From: Mycobacterium sp. 236(2023)
GTDB taxonomy: Bacteria > Actinomycetota > Actinomycetes > Mycobacteriales > Mycobacteriaceae
DNA: 64,000 bases
NCBI RefSeq assembly: GCF_029623955.1
Contig: NZ_JARSBP010000002.1
Location: 1,302,001-1,366,000, forward strand
Reading direction: 5' to 3'
A program made the position numbers and the translations under genes. The notes under the pieces were generated by a model that was not told where the DNA came from, ran no database searches, and saw only the letters and a program-made list of their open reading frames with translations. This document shows, one piece after another, positions 1 to 7,430 of the stretch (positions are counted from its first letter, which is position 1; every line of letters starts with the position of its first letter).

Positions 1-1725
1 GTCAAGCTCGTCGAGGAGAAACTGCAGGATCGCCGCGGGCCGGACGCCGCGCCTGCCGGGACCACCGTCGAGGCGACGTACCGGACGCCCCTCAATGCGC
101 ACTATCCGATCGAACTGTCGGCGACGATCGCGCACTGGGACGGCGACCACCTGACAATTCACGACACCACACGGTGGATCGCCGGCGAGCGTCGCGTCCT
201 GGCCGCCTATCTCGGCATGCGCGAAGACCACATCCGGGTGCTGTCGCCGTTGGTCGGAGGGGCATTCGGTTCGAAGAGCTTCCTGTGGATGCATGTGGTG
301 CTGTGCGCGGTGGCCGCCCGCGCGGTGGATCGCCCGGTCAAGCTGGTGCTGACCCGCGACCAGATGTTCACCTCGACCGGACACCGGCCGCGGACCGAGC
401 AGCGCGTCGCGCTCGTCTGCGGCACCGACGGATCGATCGCGAGCACCGAGCATCACACGGTGACCGAAACATCGACCGTCGCGCACTTCTGCGAGCCGGC
501 CGGGCTCTCGTCACGATTCCTATACCACTCGCCGCGGCTGCAGGTGACGCATACGGTCGCGCGGATCAACGCGCCCACACCGTGTTTCATGCGGGGACCG
601 GGGGAAGCACCCGGCCTGTTCGCGTTGGAAGTCGCGATGGACGAATTGGCGTTTGCGACCGGACGGGATCCCGTGGCGCTTCGTCTGGCGAACCTGGCCG
701 ATCGCGATCAGACCAACGGCCGTCCGTGGTCTGCCGCGCACCTGGCCGAGTGCTACACGGCCGGGGCGGAGCGATTCGGCTGGGCCGGGCGTCCCGCCGA
801 AGCGAGGGCCATGCAGCGCAACGGTGTTCGTGTGGGCTGGGGGATGGCGACCGCCACCTACCCGGGCCGCAGGATGCCGGCCGGCTGCCGTGTCGAGACT
901 GGCGACGACGGGCGGATCCGGTTCAGTGCCGCGACGCATGAGATCGGCACGGGCGTGCGGACTGTGATGGCTCAGTTGGCCGCCGACGGCACCGGTCTGC
1001 CGTTGTCCCACGTGACGTTCGACTCGGGCGACTCAGCGTTCCCGGACGCCCCGTACAGCGGCGCCTCCCAAACCACCGCGACCGTCGGCACGGCCGTCCA
1101 CGGCGCTGCTCAGGAGTGGCGGCGGCGATTCGAGAAGTGGCTGGCGGCCTCCCGTCCCGGGGCGCACAGTCCGGTCAGCGGACCAGACCTGGCAGCGGCG
1201 ATTTCCCGAGGAGGCCCCGAACTGGCTGCGCTGCTGAGCTTTACACATCACACCGACGATGTGCCCGACGACCGCGTGGTGTCGCAGTCGTTCGGCGCCC
1301 ACTTCTGCGAAATCGAGGTCGACGAACACATCGGTCGGGCCACGGTCACCCGCTGGGTCGCGGTGATGGACTGTGGGCGCGTGCTCAACCCGAAGCTGGC
1401 CACCAACCAGATCATGGGCGGCATCACGTTCGGCGTGGGAATGGCGCTGTTGGAGCGGCTGCCCTCCGATCCCGCCACCGGGCAGATGATCGGCGAGTAC
1501 TACGTCCCCACGCATGCCGACCGGCCGGCGTTCGACATCACGTTCGTCGACGGCGCGGACTACGGGCTCGATCCGATCGGCGTGCGCGGGATCGGGGAGA
1601 TCGGGGCCTGCGGCGTACCCGCAGCGATCGCCAACGCGATTCACCACGCAACCGGAAAGAGGTTGCGGGAACTGCCGATAACCCTGGAAGCCCTATTGGA
1701 ACCATTCGAGGAGCAGTGGTTGTGA
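1..1725 (+). CDS. molybdopterin-binding subunit of a PaoABC/xanthine-dehydrogenase-type oxidoreductase (5' partial)
   Basis: The frame is open from base 1, so the N-terminus lies outside the window; 574 residues are present. This is the large subunit that carries the molybdenum cofactor and oxidises aldehydes or N-heterocycles. Family motifs are the cofactor-binding GGAFGSK near residue 84, FMRGPGEAPG near 196, and the C-terminal GVRGIGEIG whose Glu (codon 1597-1599) is the expected catalytic base. The stop overlaps the GTG of the [2Fe-2S] subunit, and a flavin subunit follows, so the three form one operon and one complex. The FAD subunit has the extra Fe-S cysteines of E. coli PaoB, which favours an aldehyde oxidoreductase over true xanthine dehydrogenase. 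The substrate cannot be read from the sequence. Confidence 0.9.
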   Translation, partial: VKLVEEKLQDRRGPDAAPAGTTVEATYRTPLNAHYPIELSATIAHWDGDHLTIHDTTRWIAGERRVLAAYLGMREDHIRVLSPLVGGAFGSKSFLWMHVVLCAVAARAVDRPVKLVLTRDQMFTSTGHRPRTEQRVALVCGTDGSIASTEHHTVTETSTVAHFCEPAGLSSRFLYHSPRLQVTHTVARINAPTPCFMRGPGEAPGLFALEVAMDELAFATGRDPVALRLANLADRDQTNGRPWSAAHLAECYTAGAERFGWAGRPAEARAMQRNGVRVGWGMATATYPGRRMPAGCRVETGDDGRIRFSAATHEIGTGVRTVMAQLAADGTGLPLSHVTFDSGDSAFPDAPYSGASQTTATVGTAVHGAAQEWRRRFEKWLAASRPGAHSPVSGPDLAAAISRGGPELAALLSFTHHTDDVPDDRVVSQSFGAHFCEIEVDEHIGRATVTRWVAVMDCGRVLNPKLATNQIMGGITFGVGMALLERLPSDPATGQMIGEYYVPTHADRPAFDITFVDGADYGLDPIGVRGIGEIGACGVPAAIANAIHHATGKRLRELPITLEALLEPFEEQWL

Positions 1726-2252
1726 CACCGTCCCGCCATGTCCGGCTGACCGTCAACGGGGTCGGCAGAGAAGCCGATGTCGATGTCAGGTCCACATTGC
1801 TCGATCTGCTGCGGGAGCGACTGGCTCACACGGGCACGAAGAAGGGCTGCGATCACGGTCTCTGTGGTGCGTGCACCGTGGAGGTGGACGGCGAGCGGGT
1901 GCTGAGCTGCCTGACGCTGGCGGTGTCGATCGACGGTGCGGACGTCGGTACCGTCGAAGGTCTCGCCGGCGACCGTCTCGACCCGCTGCAGGAGGCGTTC
2001 ATCGAGCACGACGGTTTCCAGTGCGGTTACTGCACGCCTGGTCAGCTCTGTTCGGCGCGCGCGATGCTACGGGAACACGCGCGCGGCGACCTGTCCGCGG
2101 CGTCCTTCGACGGCCCGTCCAGTGACGTCGTCAGCGGTCCCGAAGCCCTGTCGGAGAATGAGATTCGGGAACGGATGGCAGGCAACATCTGCCGTTGCGG
2201 TGCCTACGCCAACATCGTCGCCGCGATCGCCTCGGTGTGCCTTCCATCATGA
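1722..2252 (+). CDS. [2Fe-2S] subunit of the molybdenum hydroxylase
   Basis: A 176-aa electron-transfer subunit. The plant-ferredoxin cluster is ligated by Cys43, Cys48, Cys51 and Cys63, and the second helical cluster by the pair CGYC (101, 104) and CRC (157, 159). The GTG start sits in a GTGA overlap with the stop of the large subunit. Residues about 118-150 are a longer linker than in typical CoxS-type proteins. The N-terminus begins directly with the ferredoxin strand and has no twin-arginine signal, unlike periplasmic E. coli PaoA, so the complex is expected to be cytoplasmic. It passes electrons from molybdenum to the FAD subunit encoded immediately downstream. Confidence 0.93.
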   Translation: MTPSRHVRLTVNGVGREADVDVRSTLLDLLRERLAHTGTKKGCDHGLCGACTVEVDGERVLSCLTLAVSIDGADVGTVEGLAGDRLDPLQEAFIEHDGFQCGYCTPGQLCSARAMLREHARGDLSAASFDGPSSDVVSGPEALSENEIRERMAGNICRCGAYANIVAAIASVCLPS

Positions 2253-3232
2253 AGGTCTTCGACTACCGGCGCCCACAGACGCTGTCCGAGGCGATCGCGA
2301 GCGGATCGGTGCCCGGCGCCCGCTACTACGCCGGCGGGACGAACCTGCTCGATCTGATGAAGTCGGGCGTCGAGAATCCCGACGTGCTCGTCGACGTCCG
2401 CCGACTCGGCCTCGACACGATCGCCGAAACCCCTACCGGTGGCGTCCTGCTCGGCGCGGGCGCCACGAACAGCGCTGTCGCGAACCACACACTGGTGCGC
2501 ACCCGGTATCCGATGCTCTCGCAGGCCATTCTGTCGGGCGCCACCACACAGATCCGCAACATGGCGACCATCGGCGGAAATCTCATGCAGCGCACCCGAT
2601 GCCCGTACTTCATGAACCCTTCATTCGCGCAATGCAACAAACGGACGCCCGGGTCGGGTTGCGGTGCCCGCGACGGATTCAACCGCGAACATGCCCTTTT
2701 CGGCACCGAGTCGCCGTGCGTCGCAGTCCACCCCTCGGACATGGCCGTGGCCCTCACTGCGCTGGACGCCGTGCTCCACGTGTCCGGGCCGGACGGGGCA
2801 CGAGCACTTCCGATCGGCGAGTTCTTCCTGACACCAGGCGCCGAACCTCATCGGGACAACGGTCTCCGCACAGGCGAGATGATCCTGTCCGTGGAATTGC
2901 CACCGTCTCCGTTCGGACCGAGAACCTGGTATCTGAAGGTTCGCGACCGGCACAGCTATGCGTTCGCGCTGGTGTCCGTCGCCGCCGCGCTGCACATCGA
3001 CGGCGGCGAGATCCGATCAGCGGCGGTGGCTCTCGGTGGCGTCGCCGCAATGCCGTGGCGAGTGCCTGCGGCCGAATCCGTGGTGATCGGCAAGCCGCCG
3101 CGGCGAGAGACCTTTCTGGCGGTCGCCGAGGCGGCCCTCGCCGGGGCAACACCGTTGAGCCAGAACGGTTTCAAGGTCACACTGGCGAAGAACAGTGTGG
3201 TGCGTGCACTGACCCGGGCCGCGGAAGTCTAG
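2249..3232 (+). CDS. FAD-binding subunit of the molybdenum hydroxylase, PaoB/YagS-like with extra Fe-S cysteines
   Basis: A 327-aa flavoprotein of the CoxM/PaoB family. FAD-binding motifs are YYAGGTNLLDLMK near residue 27 and QIRNMATIGGNL at 101-112. Between them and the C-terminal domain lies a segment with Cys118, Cys129, Cys138 and Cys157 (RTRCPYF, AQCNKR, GSGCGA, ESPCVA), the arrangement that binds a [4Fe-4S] cluster in E. coli PaoB. The ATG overlaps the previous stop (ATGA), giving coupled translation of all three subunits. Its TAG shares the four bases CTAG with the stop of the convergent permease gene. Confidence 0.92.
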   Translation: MKVFDYRRPQTLSEAIASGSVPGARYYAGGTNLLDLMKSGVENPDVLVDVRRLGLDTIAETPTGGVLLGAGATNSAVANHTLVRTRYPMLSQAILSGATTQIRNMATIGGNLMQRTRCPYFMNPSFAQCNKRTPGSGCGARDGFNREHALFGTESPCVAVHPSDMAVALTALDAVLHVSGPDGARALPIGEFFLTPGAEPHRDNGLRTGEMILSVELPPSPFGPRTWYLKVRDRHSYAFALVSVAAALHIDGGEIRSAAVALGGVAAMPWRVPAAESVVIGKPPRRETFLAVAEAALAGATPLSQNGFKVTLAKNSVVRALTRAAEV

Positions 3233-4812
3233 GCGCGCTCGTGGCTGTCCTCCATGACGGTTCGCCCGATCTCGGCGTACGCCTGCGGACGCGAATACCG
3301 AAGCCACAGCGCGTAGACCAGACCGACGACGAACACCGCGAGGATCATGTACGGGCCGACTTTGAACACCTGCGAGTTCGCGGCAAGCCCGGCGGCGAAA
3401 GCGCGGTTGTCCCACAACAGCCACACGACATACAGCATCGCCACACCGCCGATCGCGGGGCAGATCAGCGTGGTGATGACGTTGCCGGAGTGCGTCTTGC
3501 GGGCCCAGAAGTACGAGATCACGGCGGCTGAGCAGATCGCCTGTACGAGCAGGATCGCGGCGGTGCCGATCAGCGCGAGCAGGCCGTAGATGTTCACATA
3601 CGGGACCAGCGCCGGAGTGTCCACGGGGATGCCGTCGGCGTCGGGGACCTGCACCGCGGTGAAGCCGGCGAACAACAACACGATCACCAACGTGATGACG
3701 CTCTGCAGCGTGGACGCGATGTACGGCGATCCGTGCTTGGGGTGCGCGGCGCCGATAGTCTTCTGCGCTGTGAGAGAAGGGATTTCGCGCCCGAGAGCGA
3801 ACAGGTAGCGCGACGCCGCGTTGTGGAAGGCCAGCGCGCAGGCGAATGAGCCGATGACGAGCAGGATCTTGTAGACGTCCAGCAGGAACCCGCCCAGGTT
3901 GGTCTCCACCAGTCCGAAGAACAGGTCGAGCGGTGAGGCGCTGATCGACGCCTCCACCGACGCCTTGGCGCCGTTGCCCGCCAACACCATCGCCGAGATG
4001 AACGTGTAGAACAGTCCGAGTCCGATCACCGCGATCAGCGTGGCCCGCGGGATGATCTTCTTCGGGTTGCGCGACTCCTCGCCGTACACCGCGGTGGTCT
4101 CGAACCCCACCCAGGACCAGAAGGCGAAGAACAGGCCGATCGCCATCGATCCGGCCGCCGCGGCCGTTCCAAACGCGCCGCCGGGCAGGCCTTCAAACGC
4201 CCTGTTCAGCAGCACGGTCTTGTCGAGCATGAACCCGTCGGGACCACCGCCGGAGAAGATCACGGAGAACGCCAAGGCGAACAGGATCAGCACCTCGGCC
4301 ACGAGCGTCACGCCGAGGATGGCGGCGGTGAAACTGATGTGGAAGTAGCACAGCGCGGCGATGATCAGGATCGCTCCGACAGCGAAGACGAGCCACGGAA
4401 TGTCCACTCCGACAATCGTGTTGAGCGCGTCGTTGGCGAAGTAGGCACACCCGCCGATGAGCGATCCCTCGAAGACCACGTAGGCGAAGGTGGCGAGGAA
4501 GCCGCTGGCCATGCCCCACACCTGACCGAGGCCGTGGGAGATGAAGCCGTAGAAGGCTCCCGTGGTGGTGATGTGTTTGGCCATCGCGACGTAGCCGAGA
4601 GCGAACAGCGTCAGGATGATCGTCGCGAAGAGGAACCCGGCGGGCGCGCCGAGCCCGTTGCCGTAGCCCACCGCGATCGGTGTGTTGCCGGTCATCGCGG
4701 TGATGGGCGCCGCGTTCGCGACGGCCATGAAGATGACCGCCACCATGCCGATCGCGCCTTTCTTCAAGCCCGCCGGTGCGGCGGGCTCGACGGCTGCGGA
4801 ATCAGTCGCCAT
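3229..4812 (-). CDS. APC-family amino acid/amine permease
   Basis: A 527-aa integral membrane protein with about twelve hydrophobic helices. Near the N-terminus is the amino acid-polyamine-organocation pattern LKKGAIGMVAVIF followed by NAAPITAMTGN. It is expected to import an amino acid or amine by proton-coupled symport across the cytoplasmic membrane; the substrate cannot be assigned. It converges with the molybdenum hydroxylase operon, overlapping its last stop by CTAG. A substrate link, for example an amine whose aldehyde product is oxidised by the hydroxylase, is inference only. An imperfect dyad lies about 65 bases upstream of the ATG (4877-4898). Confidence 0.88.
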   Translation of the reverse strand: MATDSAAVEPAAPAGLKKGAIGMVAVIFMAVANAAPITAMTGNTPIAVGYGNGLGAPAGFLFATIILTLFALGYVAMAKHITTTGAFYGFISHGLGQVWGMASGFLATFAYVVFEGSLIGGCAYFANDALNTIVGVDIPWLVFAVGAILIIAALCYFHISFTAAILGVTLVAEVLILFALAFSVIFSGGGPDGFMLDKTVLLNRAFEGLPGGAFGTAAAAGSMAIGLFFAFWSWVGFETTAVYGEESRNPKKIIPRATLIAVIGLGLFYTFISAMVLAGNGAKASVEASISASPLDLFFGLVETNLGGFLLDVYKILLVIGSFACALAFHNAASRYLFALGREIPSLTAQKTIGAAHPKHGSPYIASTLQSVITLVIVLLFAGFTAVQVPDADGIPVDTPALVPYVNIYGLLALIGTAAILLVQAICSAAVISYFWARKTHSGNVITTLICPAIGGVAMLYVVWLLWDNRAFAAGLAANSQVFKVGPYMILAVFVVGLVYALWLRYSRPQAYAEIGRTVMEDSHERA

Positions 4813-4876
4813 CTAGGTCTCCTGCTTCGAATTGCGGTGAATCGAGCGCCTGCCGCGCTGCAGACCGAAGAGAGCC

Positions 4877-4898
4877 TTGCACTGTATAGACCATGCAA
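4877..4898. promoter_or_regulatory. imperfect palindrome upstream of the permease gene, candidate operator
   Basis: A 22-base dyad with perfect TTGCA/TGCAA ends and a TATAGA core; 8 of 11 positions match between the halves. It lies in the divergent region between the permease (start 4812) and the DUF3349 gene (start 5001). Its size and symmetry suit a GntR- or TetR-type repressor. The binding protein is unknown and no function has been shown. Confidence 0.4.
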
Positions 4899-5000
4899 CA
4901 ACCGTGGTCACTCACTCTTAACAGAGTTCCCAGCGACCTTTCAGATTGGTGTTGCGCCGCGCTCATGGCGCTCACGAAGACAGGAGGCGACACTGGTTGC

Positions 5001-5339
5001 GTGAGCGCCATGTCCTTGCTGCAGTCGATTCTGAACTGGCTCCGCGCCGGCTACCCGGAGGGCGTTCCGGGCCCGGACCGGGTACCGCTGTTGTCGCTGT
5101 TGCGCGCCACCCCACTGACCGAAGAGCAGGTCAAAGAGGTCATCGGAAATCTGACGGGCGGTGGCCCGGCGGCCACTGCGGACGGCCCCATCGACACCGA
5201 TGAGATCGCCGCCTTCATCAAAGACGTCACACACCACGACGCGGGGCCGGAGAACGTTGCGCGGGTCGCGTCACGGCTCGCGGCGGCGGGCTGGCCGCTC
5301 GCCGGTGTCGACACCGACACATCCTCGAAAGAGGGCTGA
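5001..5339 (+). CDS. DUF3349-family protein (Rv3046c-like)
   Basis: A 112-aa soluble protein. The body from SLLQSILNWLRAGYPEGV through VPLLSLLRATPLTEEQVKEV to the C-terminal ARVASRLAAAGWPLA matches the small mycobacterial DUF3349 family, whose function is unknown. The GTG at 5001 is chosen because AGGAGG lies at 4982-4987; the ATG at 5010 is the alternative, and the frame stays open upstream to 4893. Position next to adhC agrees with my memory of Rv3046c-Rv3045 in M. tuberculosis. It converges on adhC with a hairpin between them. Confidence 0.8.
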   Translation: MSAMSLLQSILNWLRAGYPEGVPGPDRVPLLSLLRATPLTEEQVKEVIGNLTGGGPAATADGPIDTDEIAAFIKDVTHHDAGPENVARVASRLAAAGWPLAGVDTDTSSKEG

Positions 5340-5357
5340 CGCCAACAGAACACAGCT

Positions 5358-5389
5358 CGGCCCGCACCACGCGGAGGTGGCGCGGGCCG
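5358..5389. terminator. hairpin between convergent genes, probable bidirectional terminator
   Basis: CGGCCCG (5358-5364) pairs with CGGGCCG (5383-5389); inside, CACC pairs with GGTG around a small loop, with a short bulge on the right arm. It fills the roughly 60-base gap between the stops of the DUF3349 gene and adhC. There is no T-tract, as is common for mycobacterial terminators. Confidence 0.6.
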
Positions 5390-5398
5390 CGTGCTGCG

Positions 5399-6445
5399 TC
5401 AGCGCAGGGATTCGGTGTCGATCACGAACCGGTAGCGCACGTCGCTGGCCAGCACGCGCTCGTACGCCTCGTTGACGTAATCGGGTGCGATGATTTCGAT
5501 CTCGGGAGTCACGTCGTGTTCGGCGCAGAAGTCGAGCATCTCCTGGGTTTCGGCGATGCCGCCGATCAGCGACCCGGATAGCCGGCGGCGGCCGAAGATC
5601 AGCGCTGCCGCAGGCACTTCCATCGGATGTTCGGGCATGCCGAGCTCCACCAACGTGCCGTCGAGCTTGAGCAGGCCGAGGTAGTCCTGCAGGTCGAGGT
5701 TCGCCGACACCGTGTTCAGGATGAGGTCGAAGGAACCCTTCAGGCTCTTGAACGTGTCCCGGTCACTGGTCGCGTAGTACTCGGAGGCGCCGAGTCGCAG
5801 GCCGTCTTCCATCTTCTTCAGCGACTGGCTGAGAACCGTGACGTGAGCACCCATCGCAGCGGCGAGCTTGACGCCGAGGTGCCCGAGACCGCCGAGGCCG
5901 ATGACGGCCACCTTGGTGCCTGGGCCCGCATTCCAGTGCCGCAGAGGTGAATACGTGGTGATGCCGGCGCACAGCAGGGGAGCGGCCTTGTCCAACGGGA
6001 TGGAGTCCGGGATGTTGAGGACGTAGTTCTCGTCGACGACGATCGCGCCGCTGTAGCCACCCTGCGTCGGCTGGCCGTCGCGTCCGGTGCCGTTGTAGGT
6101 GCCGATCATGCCGGGGTTGTTGCAGTACTGCTCTTCGCCGGCGAGGCAGTACTCACACTCGCGACAGGAGTCGACGAAGCATCCGACACCGACGCGGTCG
6201 CCGACCTTGAACTTGGTCACGTCCGATCCGACTTCGGTGACGATCCCCGCGATCTCATGGCCAGGAACCATGGGGTACTCGACGCCGCCCCATTCGCCGC
6301 GCACCGTGTGGATGTCCGAGTGGCATACGCCGGCGAAGTGGATGTCGAGTGAGACGTCGTGAGGGCCGACGTCGCGGCGGGTGATCGTGGTTTTGCTCAG
6401 CGGCTCGGTCGCCGAGGGGGCTGCATAAGCGGTAACGGTGCTCAT
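5399..6445 (-). CDS. adhC: zinc-dependent NADP-type alcohol dehydrogenase AdhC
   Basis: A 348-aa medium-chain dehydrogenase of the cinnamyl-alcohol/YahK class that interconverts aldehydes and alcohols. The catalytic zinc ligands are Cys41, His63 (PGHE) and Cys160; the structural zinc site is Cys94, Cys97, Cys100 and Cys108. The Rossmann motif is GLGGLGHLG near 183-191. Position beside the DUF3349 gene matches Rv3045 adhC. An aldehyde-reducing role next to an aldehyde-type molybdenum oxidoreductase is suggestive, but adhC belongs to the conserved mycobacterial backbone, so the neighbourhood is probably coincidental. Confidence 0.92.
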   Translation of the reverse strand: MSTVTAYAAPSATEPLSKTTITRRDVGPHDVSLDIHFAGVCHSDIHTVRGEWGGVEYPMVPGHEIAGIVTEVGSDVTKFKVGDRVGVGCFVDSCRECEYCLAGEEQYCNNPGMIGTYNGTGRDGQPTQGGYSGAIVVDENYVLNIPDSIPLDKAAPLLCAGITTYSPLRHWNAGPGTKVAVIGLGGLGHLGVKLAAAMGAHVTVLSQSLKKMEDGLRLGASEYYATSDRDTFKSLKGSFDLILNTVSANLDLQDYLGLLKLDGTLVELGMPEHPMEVPAAALIFGRRRLSGSLIGGIAETQEMLDFCAEHDVTPEIEIIAPDYVNEAYERVLASDVRYRFVIDTESLR

Positions 6446-6592
6446 CTCAATCTTTCGGTCATCTTCAGTGGTATTCGCCTACCCCGTTACGAGGCGCGAC
6501 AAAACGTTCCGCGCCGTTGCGGTCTCATCCGAAAAAACGTACAGAGTGTCCAGGTTCATTCCGATCCTGTAGGCCGAAGATAGTTGCGAACG

Positions 6593-7249
6593 TCACGCCG
6601 ACGCGATGTCAGAGAAGCCCAGGACACGGAGGCAGGCGTCCGCGACGTGCACCGGAAGCTGTGAGCGCTGGACGCCGTCGGCCGTCGACCACATGTTGAC
6701 CAGCGACTCGACCAGCCGGAACGGCAGGTCGGCGGCCGCCTCGTCGACACCGGTATGCCCCACGATCGTGAGGCTCAACTGCAGGTAGTGAAGGCGGAGC
6801 CGCTCACGCTCGGAGAAGAACGGCTCCAGCCGCGCGTCGCGAAGCTCCGGTAGAAGGTACAGCGCGCCGAGGTTCCAGCGACCGCTGAGCAGTTGCTGCC
6901 CGTCGAACGCCGCCAGTGCATGCAATTGCTGGGCTTCGGTGAGCGCCGGCCGAGCATCGCGAAGCGTTGGGAGGAACGCGAGCGTGGGTGTGACCGTCTG
7001 GCTCAGGAGCGCGCAGAGGATGTCGTCTTTGGTCTTGAAATAGTGATAGAGCGACGCCTGCCGGATGCCCACGGATTCGGCGATGGTGCGGGTGGAGGTC
7101 GCCGCGTACCCGAGGGTGGTGAACAGTTCGCCCGCGGCATCGAGGATTTCGTCTCGCGCAGTGGTGCCCGGACGGCGTTGCGCGTGCAGACGCGGCCGGC
7201 CGGCGCGGGCGAGAGGCATGGTCCCATCGTCGCCCACGGAATCGATCAA
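6593..7249 (-). CDS. TetR-family transcriptional regulator, candidate regulator of the divergent ureide operon
   Basis: A 218-aa regulator. The N-terminal helix-turn-helix is recognisable in RDEILDAAGELFTTLGYA followed by TRTIAESVGIRQASLYHYF and KTKDDIL; the rest is a helical ligand-binding domain. The TTG at 7249 has GGGAG seven bases upstream; the ATG at 7219 would shorten the protein by ten residues and has a poorer site. It is transcribed away from the eleven-gene operon starting at 7431, and the roughly 180-base gap contains several dyads, the usual layout for a local repressor. Its ligand is unknown. Confidence 0.88.
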   Translation of the reverse strand: MIDSVGDDGTMPLARAGRPRLHAQRRPGTTARDEILDAAGELFTTLGYAATSTRTIAESVGIRQASLYHYFKTKDDILCALLSQTVTPTLAFLPTLRDARPALTEAQQLHALAAFDGQQLLSGRWNLGALYLLPELRDARLEPFFSERERLRLHYLQLSLTIVGHTGVDEAAADLPFRLVESLVNMWSTADGVQRSQLPVHVADACLRVLGFSDIASA

Positions 7250-7260
7250 CGGCAGGCTCC

Positions 7261-7375
7261 CAGATATCTGTCACGCGATAGAAACGTCGGATACGCGCCG
7301 GTTACCCCGGGCGTCAATTGGTTACGCCAGCGACACCCACCGGTGTCGCCTCTCGGCAAAACTGTCAACCGACAG
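7261..7375. promoter_or_regulatory. cluster of dyad symmetries between the TetR gene and the ABC operon
   Basis: Three perfect inverted repeats lie in the divergent region: CAGATATCTG (7261-7270); GCGACACC/GGTGTCGC with a 4-base spacer (7330-7349); and CTGTC-AACC-GACAG (7362-7375). There is also a direct repeat GGTTAC at 7300-7305 and 7320-7325, about two helical turns apart. The 7330-7349 dyad has the size expected of a TetR operator. Which element is used is inference. Confidence 0.45.
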
Positions 7376-7430
7376 GCAGGCGACGCAGTGGCGGGTCGCA
7401 CGAGTGTCTTCTACCCCCTGGAGTGCTCTG

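Noticed and set aside
1..3232. Calling the three-subunit enzyme xanthine dehydrogenase and the first step of the ureide pathway
   Set aside because: The FAD subunit has the PaoB-type [4Fe-4S] cysteines, and the genes are separated from the ureide operon by conserved backbone genes.
7065..7430. N-terminal extension of the fused ABC ATPase to 7065
   Set aside because: The extra residues overlap the divergent TetR gene and intergenic dyads and are not protein-like; ATG 7431 has its own ribosome site.
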